From a virus: 26,099 nt of DNA. Position 1 is the stretch's first letter, and every line of letters begins with the position of its first letter. Below are positions 8,180 to 15,234 of the stretch, piece after piece. The position numbers were made by a program, and so were the translations under genes. The notes under the pieces are model-generated. The model was not told the DNA's origin, did no database searches, and worked only from the letters and a program-made list of their open reading frames with translations. The stretch lies in IMG/VR virus record IMGVR_UViG_3300032315_000500, positions 1 through 26,099 of that record; one strand, 5' to 3'.

Positions 8180-8212
8180 AATGAAGTGAGTGATTTAGGC
8201 ACTCACTTCATT
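8180..8212 (-). terminator. Hairpin between sheath and tube genes, possible terminator
   Basis: A perfect 13-bp stem (AATGAAGTGAGTG with CACTCACTTCATT) with a 7-nt loop starts 5 nt after the sheath stop codon. It has no U-run, being followed at once by the GATAAATA octamer. It may be a weak terminator, an mRNA 3' end stabiliser or a processing signal that sets sheath to tube ratios. The hairpin is certain; its role is inference. Confidence 0.6.
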
Positions 8213-8217
8213 AATGG

Positions 8218-11200
8218 TTAACTTATTTGTGATGTGTTATTCAATACTATTCCTGTTGATCCTGCTTGATTCCCGATTTCGCCTGTGTTGAAAATACGAA
8301 CCGGAATGTAGATGAATTCAACTGCCTTAACGGGTTCAATCGCAACATCTACCCAGAGTTCATTTCTATCGATTCTTGCTGGGGTGTTATTAGATTCGTC
8401 ACACACCACCAAATAGTCGTAGACGCCTCTCTTAGCGACAAGATCAACTAGTAGAGTCTGTATAACACTACTGATCTGGCTTCTTGTATACGCGTCGTTT
8501 GGTTCAAACACGAAAGGTCTTGCTGCAATAGTTAACTGACGGCGAAGATATGCGACGAGTCTTGCTACGTTAACTCTGTCGAGAGCCGACTGTGAGTTGA
8601 AGCTTGACTTGTTGCCGTAATTTAACAATCCATTGCCAGTAAAGAAGACGATTGGGTTGATCTGGTTAGTATATAGTACGTCACGGATACCAATTCTCGT
8701 CTTGATAGAAATAAATTCGCCTGTAGTTGGGCTGATATAGCCGATGCTACTTGCGTTGTCGATGGTGCCCCGACGAGTACCAGCTGGAGCGAACCAAGGA
8801 TACGCAATCGCATCGTTTCTCAAGAAAGTTCTGATCATCATGTGTGATGGGGGAACTACAACTTGATTACCTTGGAGATCATTTGTGATGCCTGAAGGGT
8901 AGAACAACCCAAGATAAGAGTTGCGAGTGACCAGACCATCTTCACCGGTTTCAGAAGCACCGGCTGCGTTAGTTGCCCAGGCTTGAATTGCGGTCGCAGA
9001 ATCTGGAAGTCGCATTGGCGTATCACCGATGATAAATCCGGTTTCACCCCTATCTGCGTTGAGTGCGATCATATTTGGTTGTAGTTCAGGATAGTTAGGT
9101 GCAGCGATCAAGTTAAAGAAGTTGTCTTCATCACGTATCGCTGTATTACTATCAATCGCTGACTTCATCGCCTTGACGACCATTGCGCGTTGTGCTTTAC
9201 GACCCATATACGGGGCGCCGTTTGTTTGTAGTCCTGAATCACTGACCCATGCATCTTTTTCAGTAGGAAGAGATTCACCTGGGAAATTATCATTGTTAAA
9301 GTAATTTGCTTTAAATTTCTTTACGTTATAACCAGAACGTCGTGTGTTGAACAATAACATACCGACTGGGTATAGCGAGCTTTCAGGAGCATCGAGGTCG
9401 AGATAGTTGCTAGATAGTAAGCTTACGATGCTTGGGATCGGGTCGCTTGATGGATTTACTGTACCGCTAGTTGCCCATCGTGCGTCAGCGAACAACACGC
9501 CAGTTGAACTTGTCTGATCTGAATTGTTGATTAGTACCCAAGTACCAGTGCCATCAACAATTTGCCAGCGGTTGATAATCGGATAGTTATCTAGATCACT
9601 CGTGTCAATCCAGATATCGCCCGGAACTAAAGCAGTATCGTCTGACTGTACTGTGGGTGCAGTTGGACTTACTAATGGCCCTGCTGGATCAGTAGCGTTG
9701 ACACCTGTCGGAATAGGGAAACCGCTATTGTCGTAATTAGATATCTTATAGCCTCTCCAACCATTCGCGGTATTGACCATGATGTCAACTTCATCGATTA
9801 CTGAATAGAACCAATTAGTATCGTCTGCCGGGGCTTCAACTATAGCACCTTCATTGGCAGTCATATCAAATTGTGCCCAATTTGACAATTGCGTTGTATA
9901 ATTAGCAGGAGAAGATCCAGATATGTATGTTACTCCAGTCACAAATCCACCCGGATCGACTGAAGTAACTTCTACTACTAGGTTATTAGCCGGAGAAGTA
10001 CCACCGAACTGAGTTCCCGAGAAAGTTACCAGATTTCCAACTGTGTAGCCAGAACCTGCATTCACGAATGTATCTGGGTCTACGTAATATAGTTGATAGT
10101 CACTAATCACATTCAATACAAGACCGGTACCCGGACCCGAATTTACCGAAGTAGCAGTAGGAGTAAACGTTCCCGTAGCGAACGGACCATACTTGACACC
10201 CGTAGTAGTATTGATGACTAATCCAATCGCAGCACTTAAGCCATTGCTTACCCCATTGACGTAATCGTTGATAATGATCACGCCGCCTTCAGTGTGAGTG
10301 ATCGCGATGGCGCCGGTGTCAGTGACTGATGCAGTGGTGTACGGTATACCGGCAGCAGACCAAGCAGTCACAAACCCAGTCGCAGTCGCGTTGTCTGGAA
10401 CAGTCAATGTATACTCAGCACTTAACGATGAGCTTCCTGGAACCGACACTTGAACCTTTGACACATACGGTCCTGCTGTAAATGTAGGAGATGTATTAGT
10501 TCCGGTAACAGTTGTAGGCCCTTCCAAAAGTCGTTCCCAGTAATAAACAGGTCCTTGAGTCTGCCCATCGTATGCATATTGTGCATACACTGTTCCGGCG
10601 TCGATATTCTGTCCACCAGTAGAATCTATTGCTGCGGTGACTGCCCAGTCGCTATCAGCAACATTTACTGCTACCGGAAGCCAAACAGAAGAAAGGTTGT
10701 CCCACTGAGAGATTACCGGATCGAGTCCGTTGCCGGCGTTTCCGACCTTGAGCCAAACTGAACCTGTTGGACGAGCATAAGTTTGTCCTGCTTGCCACAA
10801 AGGCTGTTGTGCAGATGTACCATATGTAAATCCGGGTTGATAATAAGTACCAGCAGTGATTCCTAGATCAGCCAGTACAGTGTCAGTAGGATCGACATCT
10901 GCTGTAATAGTTAACGAGAGTGGTGTCGTTGACGTCGGACTCGCGCCAGCAGTTTGTTGTGAATAGATATTTAATTTACCACTTACTACTTCTGCGCTGA
11001 CATAAGTATAACCCAACGCATTGATCTGAGATGCGATATTTGCTACAGTGTTATTGGGGGATGAAGCAACTGTGATAGAGATATCGATATCGCCGTTGAT
11101 GCTGATGACAAAATTATCGCCTGTAGTGAGTGTTGGGTTGGCTTGTGTGCCTTGAATAGTTGGCCATGAGTTCAACCATGAACTGCTTCCTAGAACTACC

Positions 11201-11838
11201 CAAGTGTTAGAATTGTTTTTATAAAAATACTGACGAGCAGCGGGATCACTAGGTGCCGCATAACTAGGAATAGCGATTACTGCGTAATCACCAATTTGAC
11301 CTACGCTTTGTAACGGCGCGTTGCTCGAAATTAGAGCAGAATCGGTAATTACGATCGGCGACACTACACTGAACTTGCCAGTCGTCGCGTTGAATTCGTA
11401 AATACCCCATGCAGTTTGAGTAGTATCTAACCAATAGGTTCCATCAGCTGGATTACCAGAAGGGCGACCAGTTGATCCAACAAGTGAAGCAAGGTCGATG
11501 TCTGCTCTTAAGCAGTAAATAGTATTGGATGCACCCAATGCCGAATACGCCGCAAGAAGCCCGTATTCATTTAATTCATACCCTTGAATCGACGTACCGT
11601 TCGAAGTAGTATAAAAGAATGGATTGCCATATAAAGTAGTCAAGTCACGTTGACTAGTAACTCTGTACAACTTGCCAGCGTTTGCCGGAGTTGTTGCCGG
11701 TGCGATGCCTACCCCATTAGGGTCTGCTTTATTCGTTGCTGTTGCTAACACAACGAAGGGTATTGAATTTGTGGGTGCAGGGAGATACTGAGATTGATCA
11801 ATGATCGTTACCTCGACGCCCGGTGAAACTAATGCCAT
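8218..11838 (-). CDS. 18: Tail sheath protein gp18 with a ~650-residue insertion
   Basis: 1206 aa against 659 in T4. It forms the contractile outer sheath of the tail. Residues 1-125 match the family start (MALVSPGVEVTIIDQSQYLP ... PFVVLATATNKADPNG ... YELNEYGLLAAYSALGASN). The core resumes at about residue 780 and runs to the end: YPVGMLLFNTRRSGYNVKKF, FNLIAAPNYPELQPNMIALN, FEPNDAYTRSQISSVIQ, VAKRGVYDYLVVCDESNNTP and VEFIYIPVRIF. The insertion between is beta-rich and modular. It contains three W-centred segments (near residues 131, 356 and 740, e.g. PGDIWIDT) and GYTVGNLVTFSGTQFGG-type modules, probably displayed on the outside of the sheath. AGGA precedes the ATG by a suitable distance. 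A late octamer lies 69 nt upstream. Confidence 0.93.
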   Translation of the reverse strand: MALVSPGVEVTIIDQSQYLPAPTNSIPFVVLATATNKADPNGVGIAPATTPANAGKLYRVTSQRDLTTLYGNPFFYTTSNGTSIQGYELNEYGLLAAYSALGASNTIYCLRADIDLASLVGSTGRPSGNPADGTYWLDTTQTAWGIYEFNATTGKFSVVSPIVITDSALISSNAPLQSVGQIGDYAVIAIPSYAAPSDPAARQYFYKNNSNTWVVLGSSSWLNSWPTIQGTQANPTLTTGDNFVISINGDIDISITVASSPNNTVANIASQINALGYTYVSAEVVSGKLNIYSQQTAGASPTSTTPLSLTITADVDPTDTVLADLGITAGTYYQPGFTYGTSAQQPLWQAGQTYARPTGSVWLKVGNAGNGLDPVISQWDNLSSVWLPVAVNVADSDWAVTAAIDSTGGQNIDAGTVYAQYAYDGQTQGPVYYWERLLEGPTTVTGTNTSPTFTAGPYVSKVQVSVPGSSSLSAEYTLTVPDNATATGFVTAWSAAGIPYTTASVTDTGAIAITHTEGGVIIINDYVNGVSNGLSAAIGLVINTTTGVKYGPFATGTFTPTATSVNSGPGTGLVLNVISDYQLYYVDPDTFVNAGSGYTVGNLVTFSGTQFGGTSPANNLVVEVTSVDPGGFVTGVTYISGSSPANYTTQLSNWAQFDMTANEGAIVEAPADDTNWFYSVIDEVDIMVNTANGWRGYKISNYDNSGFPIPTGVNATDPAGPLVSPTAPTVQSDDTALVPGDIWIDTSDLDNYPIINRWQIVDGTGTWVLINNSDQTSSTGVLFADARWATSGTVNPSSDPIPSIVSLLSSNYLDLDAPESSLYPVGMLLFNTRRSGYNVKKFKANYFNNDNFPGESLPTEKDAWVSDSGLQTNGAPYMGRKAQRAMVVKAMKSAIDSNTAIRDEDNFFNLIAAPNYPELQPNMIALNADRGETGFIIGDTPMRLPDSATAIQAWATNAAGASETGEDGLVTRNSYLGLFYPSGITNDLQGNQVVVPPSHMMIRTFLRNDAIAYPWFAPAGTRRGTIDNASSIGYISPTTGEFISIKTRIGIRDVLYTNQINPIVFFTGNGLLNYGNKSSFNSQSALDRVNVARLVAYLRRQLTIAARPFVFEPNDAYTRSQISSVIQTLLVDLVAKRGVYDYLVVCDESNNTPARIDRNELWVDVAIEPVKAVEFIYIPVRIFNTGEIGNQAGSTGIVLNNTSQIS

Positions 11839-11907
11839 ATTCTTTTTCCTTTTGTAATATTCTAAGGTTTACCACCTGCCCTAGTACTGTACTAAGATTC
11901 TAATAAT

Positions 11908-11915
11908 TATTTAGC
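11908..11915 (-). promoter_or_regulatory. Late promoter octamer GCTAAATA before tail sheath gene
   Basis: Minus strand reads TTTTGCTAAATAATT, 69 nt before the sheath ATG. The predicted leader carries a 13-nt perfect palindrome (TAGTAC-N-GTACTA at 11882-11894) and an AAGGAAAAAG ribosome site. Confidence 0.55.
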
Positions 11916-11961
11916 AAAAGATATTAAAAAGTCGGCATAAGTACGCCTTCGAAGAGATTTT

Positions 11962-11969
11962 ACTAAATA
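11962..11969 (+). promoter_or_regulatory. Late promoter-like octamer ACTAAATA before the HNH-like gene
   Basis: Plus strand reads TTTTACTAAATAGTAT and then GTG. Only 4 nt separate the octamer from the start codon. It is divergent from the sheath octamer, with 46 nt between the two. Confidence 0.45.
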
Positions 11970-11973
11970 GTAT

Positions 11974-12330
11974 GTGAACCAAAGACCATTTTGTAAAAAA
12001 TGCAATAAAAATGCCTGTGCCATAAATTATACAAAAAACGGCATAGTACATTATCGCACCCATTGTCATAGGTGTGGAAAAAAAGAGCCTAATAAAAAAA
12101 CTTTGCCAAATAAATGGGAACAGTCTGGCTATAAAAAAAAATCCACATGCGATTGCTGTGGATTCAAAAGTACTTATGCAAGCCAAATGACAGTGTATTA
12201 TATAGACGGGAACTTAACCAACAACGCAGTGTCTAACCTCAAAACCATATGCCTCAATTGTGTCGAAGTTATAAAACGTCGAGAGGTCAAGTGGAAAAGA
12301 GGAGATTTAGTAGTAGATTGGCATACATAA
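11974..12330 (+). CDS. HNH-like zinc-binding phage protein
   Basis: 118 aa, GTG start (reads MNQRPFCKKC). Three zinc-knuckle pairs are visible, C7-x2-C10, C31-x2-C34 and C59-x2-C62, and a fourth, C93-x2-C96, near the end. The segment VYYIDGNLTNN...NLKTICLNC is the HNH endonuclease pattern (usually HHIDGxxxNN...NLxxLCxxCH), but the histidine before IDG is Tyr here (Y75/Y76), so nuclease activity is doubtful. Similar small proteins are frequent in T4-like aquatic phages with no proven role; DNA binding is a reasonable guess. It is on the opposite strand from its structural neighbours and its stop lies 4 nt from the convergent kinase stop. No Shine-Dalgarno sequence precedes it. Confidence 0.8.
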   Translation: MNQRPFCKKCNKNACAINYTKNGIVHYRTHCHRCGKKEPNKKTLPNKWEQSGYKKKSTCDCCGFKSTYASQMTVYYIDGNLTNNAVSNLKTICLNCVEVIKRREVKWKRGDLVVDWHT

Positions 12331-12334
12331 AATA

Positions 12335-12970
12335 TTACGATTGACCATTAAGCACAATCGCTTCTAATTGTCTATGTAATTCAGTTATTGTCTTGTTATT
12401 TGTTACTAAGAAGTCATGCGGTAGACCGACGCTGCTGTACTCGCTCTCATGTACATCAACTAGCTTCTCTAGGTACATTTCTCTCTGTACTATGCTTTCG
12501 GCCCTGTTGTACAATTCAGCATAGGGATACCATTCTGGATCAGGACCACGTTGTATTCTTATCGTTACCCCGCCGGCATTCTTGATCGCAGCAATTTCGT
12601 TGGGGAAGCGACAATCGGTTATCACGATATTATCCTTAATCTCCATCAATCGTCGGTTCAATGACATGACCCAAATAGAATCATGAAAACCTTTGCGGGC
12701 AACTTCTGTACCCCACTGCTGTAGTACCCAACGAGGGGTCAAGTGAGGAATACCCAACTGAGTAGCCCACCACTCATCTACTTGTTCCCGCCATTCTCTG
12801 CTTTCTTGAGTTTCTCCTTCTAATAGGATTCTATCCCAAGAAAAAATAACCGAAATAGCATCCTTCAATGTATCGGCAAATGCCATCTTTCGGAAACCAT
12901 AGTTTGTGGTTAAAATGTTGGCAACAGTAGATTTGCCAGAACCGATCAATCCGGTAACACCTATAATCAT
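12335..12970 (-). CDS. 1: Deoxynucleoside monophosphate kinase, T4 gp1-type
   Basis: 211 aa. This enzyme phosphorylates dNMPs to dNDPs with ATP to supply phage DNA synthesis. The Walker A loop GLIGSGKST is at residues 7-15, after a beta strand MIIGVT. A lid/acceptor region includes FADTLKDAISVIFSWDR and REWREQVDEWWA. LTPRWVLQQWGTEVARK is the conserved family segment around the acceptor site, and DNIVITDCRFPNEIAAIKNAGG holds the Walker B-like strand and the R/PNE motif shared with T4 gp1-like kinases. An AAAGGAG ribosome site is 6 nt upstream, and a sigma70-like promoter with an internal palindrome precedes it. Unlike nearby virion genes it lacks a minus-strand late octamer, consistent with early or middle expression. 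Confidence 0.88.
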   Translation of the reverse strand: MIIGVTGLIGSGKSTVANILTTNYGFRKMAFADTLKDAISVIFSWDRILLEGETQESREWREQVDEWWATQLGIPHLTPRWVLQQWGTEVARKGFHDSIWVMSLNRRLMEIKDNIVITDCRFPNEIAAIKNAGGVTIRIQRGPDPEWYPYAELYNRAESIVQREMYLEKLVDVHESEYSSVGLPHDFLVTNNKTITELHRQLEAIVLNGQS

Positions 12971-12988
12971 TAGTATCTCCTTTAGAAA

Positions 12989-13017
12989 AGCATACGTTAT
13001 TCAGCCGCTGAATGCAA
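12989..13017 (-). promoter_or_regulatory. Sigma70-like promoter of the dNMP kinase gene with a palindrome in the spacer
   Basis: Minus strand: -35 TTGCAT (13012-13017), 17-nt spacer, -10 TATGCT (12989-12994), about 18 nt before the kinase ATG. Most of the spacer is a perfect 13-nt inverted repeat TTCAGC-N-GCTGAA (13000-13012) that could be an operator. Confidence 0.5.
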
Positions 13018-13026
13018 GAGAAAAGG

Positions 13027-13034
13027 GATAAATA
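13027..13034 (+). promoter_or_regulatory. Late promoter octamer GATAAATA before the GIY-YIG gene
   Basis: Plus strand reads AAGGGATAAATAAAG, 60 nt before the GIY-YIG start at 13095; the leader includes a TGAGGAAC ribosome site. Confidence 0.5.
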
Positions 13035-13094
13035 AAGATGTAGTTCACGAGATTGGCGTCTCCAACTACTCTAATGCATTGAGGAACATCAGCA

Positions 13095-13715
13095 ATGATT
13101 ATTTATTTGTATAAGAAAACCCACAACAAAACCGGGCTACAATACCTCGGGAAAACCAAACTTGATCCTCTAAAATACCGCGGATCCGGCAAAGATTGGA
13201 CTCCCCATATTAAAGAACACGGGTATGATGTTTCTACTGAAATATTACGAGAATGCTTAACCAAAGAAGAACTAAGTTACTGGGGTAGGTATTATAGTAA
13301 GTTATGGAATATAGTTGAAGATCCGAACTGGGCTAATAAGATTCCAGAAACCGGTGGAGGCGGTGGGTCAGTAAAGGGTAACTTGCATCACATGAAACGC
13401 CCTGAAATGAGATTGGCTTTCGGTGATTCCCAAAGAGGAAAAAAGCATTCGCCAGAAAGATGTGCAGCAAATGCGGCCGGACAACGCGGGAAAACATACA
13501 CCAAAGAAGCAAAAAAGAAAAGATCGGATAAGCTCAAGGGAGCTAATCACCCCAACTATATAAAAACTCTATATAAGTTTGTTCATATCTCAGGGTTATC
13601 CGAAACTAGCACGATATATGATTTCTATACTAACCTAGGTCTTCCTCAGGGAAATGTGTGCCGGATGGTGCGTGGAGAGAGAAAGTCTGTTGCAGGATGG
13701 AGATTAGATTCGTAA
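13095..13715 (+). CDS. GIY-YIG family endonuclease, free-standing homing type
   Basis: 206 aa. The N-terminus IIYLYKKTHNKTGLQYLGKTK is a GIY-YIG nuclease core in which GIY is IYL and YIG is YLG (residues 17-19). It is followed by KYRGSGKDW with a candidate catalytic arginine at R29, and by the EELSYWGRYYSKLWN helix and a glycine run (PETGGGGGS). The middle (about 90-150) is basic and resembles NUMOD-like DNA-contacting segments (HHMKRPEMR, GKKHSPE, KRSDKLKG). The end (LPQGNVCRMVRGERKSVAGWRL) looks like a helix-turn-helix DNA-reading domain typical of Seg- or Mob-like enzymes. It sits on the plus strand between the minus-strand kinase and gp13 genes, as expected for a mobile intergenic endonuclease. 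Ribosome site GAGGAA is present. Confidence 0.8.
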   Translation: MIIYLYKKTHNKTGLQYLGKTKLDPLKYRGSGKDWTPHIKEHGYDVSTEILRECLTKEELSYWGRYYSKLWNIVEDPNWANKIPETGGGGGSVKGNLHHMKRPEMRLAFGDSQRGKKHSPERCAANAAGQRGKTYTKEAKKKRSDKLKGANHPNYIKTLYKFVHISGLSETSTIYDFYTNLGLPQGNVCRMVRGERKSVAGWRLDS

Positions 13716-13740
13716 CCTCATCCTCAAACTCAAGTTAGAT

Positions 13741-14526
13741 TTAGCCCTGTATCCATGTCAGGGGTTGCGATAGGTCCACATAATTCTTGAGGTCAAGCAA
13801 TAGTTGTTCTTGTGCCGCTTTAGATTCGGCTTTCATTGCAGTACCGTTCAATGTGGTTCCGCCGCCAGGACCTGCAATACTACCAAACTTTTCACGAGCT
13901 TCACCGATAATGCCCTTCAAGATTGCAATGATAAAGTCAGCAATCCAAACACCTGCGCCTGGGTCTTGGATAAGAACGGCTTCCGGGCGCTGAATGTCTG
14001 CCCAAATAAGAATTCTCTCGCCGGTGCCCTTGAAGTCACGGGTGATACGTAGAACCTTAGTGACTGGATCAAATGTATAGGTAAGATAGCCACCGAACAT
14101 TCTAGCCGCTAGTTCGACATACCCTGCATAAAAGTCATAGGTTGCCATACCACCTGTATAATTGTAATTCAATAGATAGGTGTTCAAAATTGCACTAGAA
14201 AACGGGTCGAATGAAGTTGATGACGGGCCTGTCTCAAGACCGACTGTTCGCCTAAACAATGCCCGCACGTTGATAAAGTCACTGGGAAGTGTATAGGTAT
14301 CCACATTTTTGACGACTGTCAATAGTGTATACGACTCCTGCACTGCGTTCTCAGCGCGCTGACGATAGACTTTGATCGCGTAATTATACGCTGCTTCATA
14401 GTGCTGAGGATCAATTTCTAAGTCGATGATATCACCGCCCAAACGAAGTCGGACGTTCTCGAACAGTGCTTCTTTAAGTTCTTCTAAATTATAATTCGTT
14501 GGCGTTGATAAGATGTTTGTTGACAT
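13741..14526 (-). CDS. 13: Neck protein gp13-like
   Basis: 261 aa (T4 gp13 is 309 aa). With gp14 it forms the neck that closes the head and binds the tail. It begins with a helix-rich domain (LKEALFENVRLRLGGDIIDLEIDPQHYEAAYNYAIKVYRQRAENA), then a beta-rich part, VQESYTLLTVVKNVDTYTLPSDFINVRALFRR, the usual order in this family. A segment with FAGYVELAARMFGGYLTYTFDP and GERILIWADIQRPEAVL follows. The C-terminal helical part (IADFIIAILKGIIGEAREKFG and AAQEQLLLDLKNYVDL) is also family-like. AGGAAAT lies before the ATG and a GATAAATA octamer is 19 nt upstream. Its usual partner gene gp14 is on the other strand 3 kb away. Confidence 0.72.
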   Translation of the reverse strand: MSTNILSTPTNYNLEELKEALFENVRLRLGGDIIDLEIDPQHYEAAYNYAIKVYRQRAENAVQESYTLLTVVKNVDTYTLPSDFINVRALFRRTVGLETGPSSTSFDPFSSAILNTYLLNYNYTGGMATYDFYAGYVELAARMFGGYLTYTFDPVTKVLRITRDFKGTGERILIWADIQRPEAVLIQDPGAGVWIADFIIAILKGIIGEAREKFGSIAGPGGGTTLNGTAMKAESKAAQEQLLLDLKNYVDLSQPLTWIQG

Positions 14527-14545
14527 AACATTTCCTCGATATGTT

Positions 14546-14553
14546 TATTTATC
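14546..14553 (-). promoter_or_regulatory. Late promoter octamer GATAAATA before gp13
   Basis: Minus strand reads CTTGATAAATAAAC, 19 nt before the gp13 ATG, leaving a short leader that carries GAGGAAAT. Confidence 0.6.
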
Positions 14554-14570
14554 AAGAAACACTATGACTC

Positions 14571-14765
14571 TTAGTTAGGCAAGATCATAGCGGGCGGGGG
14601 TCCGCAACGTTTGAACTCGAACTCACCGTTTTTTGGATTATACTGAGCAACGTCATGTTCGATAGCATCTATCTGTAAATTTGCAACAGTCATCCAACGA
14701 CCTAAAGTAAGTCCCAACGAAAGGCTGCACATACACAATGCAATAGTAAGTAGTGTCTTACTCAT
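14571..14765 (-). CDS. Small membrane-anchored protein, function unknown
   Basis: 64 aa. The first 24 residues (SKTLLTIALCMCSLSLGLTLG) are a hydrophobic signal-anchor-like segment with two cysteines. The rest is polar and includes DVAQYNPKNGEFEFK, a pattern I associate with many short phage proteins of unknown role. Its ATG overlaps the stop codon of the MazG gene as ATGA, so translation is coupled and it is very likely expressed. Could be an inner-membrane protein with a periplasmic tail; no function can be assigned. Confidence 0.7.
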   Translation of the reverse strand: MSKTLLTIALCMCSLSLGLTLGRWMTVANLQIDAIEHDVAQYNPKNGEFEFKRCGPPPAMILPN

Positions 14766-15169
14766 AGATCGCCTTCTTTACGGTTCTCGCTTTGAGTTAC
14801 ATCAAAAACGCCGCCCGGATATCGTGCTTCCAGCTTCTTGACGTTCTCTGTGATAACATCGCTAGGATCGAGCCCGAGTGCGTTACAGGCGTTCATCCAA
14901 TACCACATGATATCACCGAGTTCCCGCTTCAGATGGAAGATGTTTTCTTCGTTCAATGGCTTACCCTGGAATAAAATTTTCTTGACGATCTCCTGAAATT
15001 CTCCTCCTTCACTACCTAGCCCAGTCGATGCAGTCATGAGCAACGGAAGATTGACATTAGTAGTACTGTCAAGCTCCTTAAGATGGTCTACGAATGCTGC
15101 TAGGTCCCTGCTCTCTGGCGATGCTACTGCAAAAACAAAGTCGGCGTATTTGTTTAGATTGATATTCAT
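14762..15169 (-). CDS. MazG-like nucleotide pyrophosphohydrolase
   Basis: 135 aa. MazG-type enzymes hydrolyse NTPs or related nucleotides such as ppGpp to monophosphates; phages use them to shape host nucleotide pools. The metal-binding motif is E54-x2-E57-x2-E60 (GSEGGEFQE), with the second half E83-x2-D86 (RELGDIMWYW), the classic all-alpha NTP pyrophosphatase pattern. The C-terminus LDPSDVITENVKKLEARYPGGVFD is typical. AAAGGAAC precedes the ATG. A consensus-like sigma70 promoter lies just upstream. The ATGA overlap couples it to the small membrane protein. Confidence 0.9.
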   Translation of the reverse strand: MNINLNKYADFVFAVASPESRDLAAFVDHLKELDSTTNVNLPLLMTASTGLGSEGGEFQEIVKKILFQGKPLNEENIFHLKRELGDIMWYWMNACNALGLDPSDVITENVKKLEARYPGGVFDVTQSENRKEGDL

Positions 15170-15192
15170 TTTGGTTCCTTTAATATATCTAC

Positions 15193-15221
15193 ATCTTACA
15201 TGGTGAGTAGTTGAATGTCAA
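15193..15221 (-). promoter_or_regulatory. Sigma70-type promoter before mazG-like gene
   Basis: Minus strand: TTGACA (15216-15221), 17-nt spacer, TAAGAT (15193-15198), about 23 nt before the ATG. It starts about 13 nt after the stop codon of the 413-aa gene. Confidence 0.7.
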
Positions 15222-15234
15222 TAATTTTGGTCTC

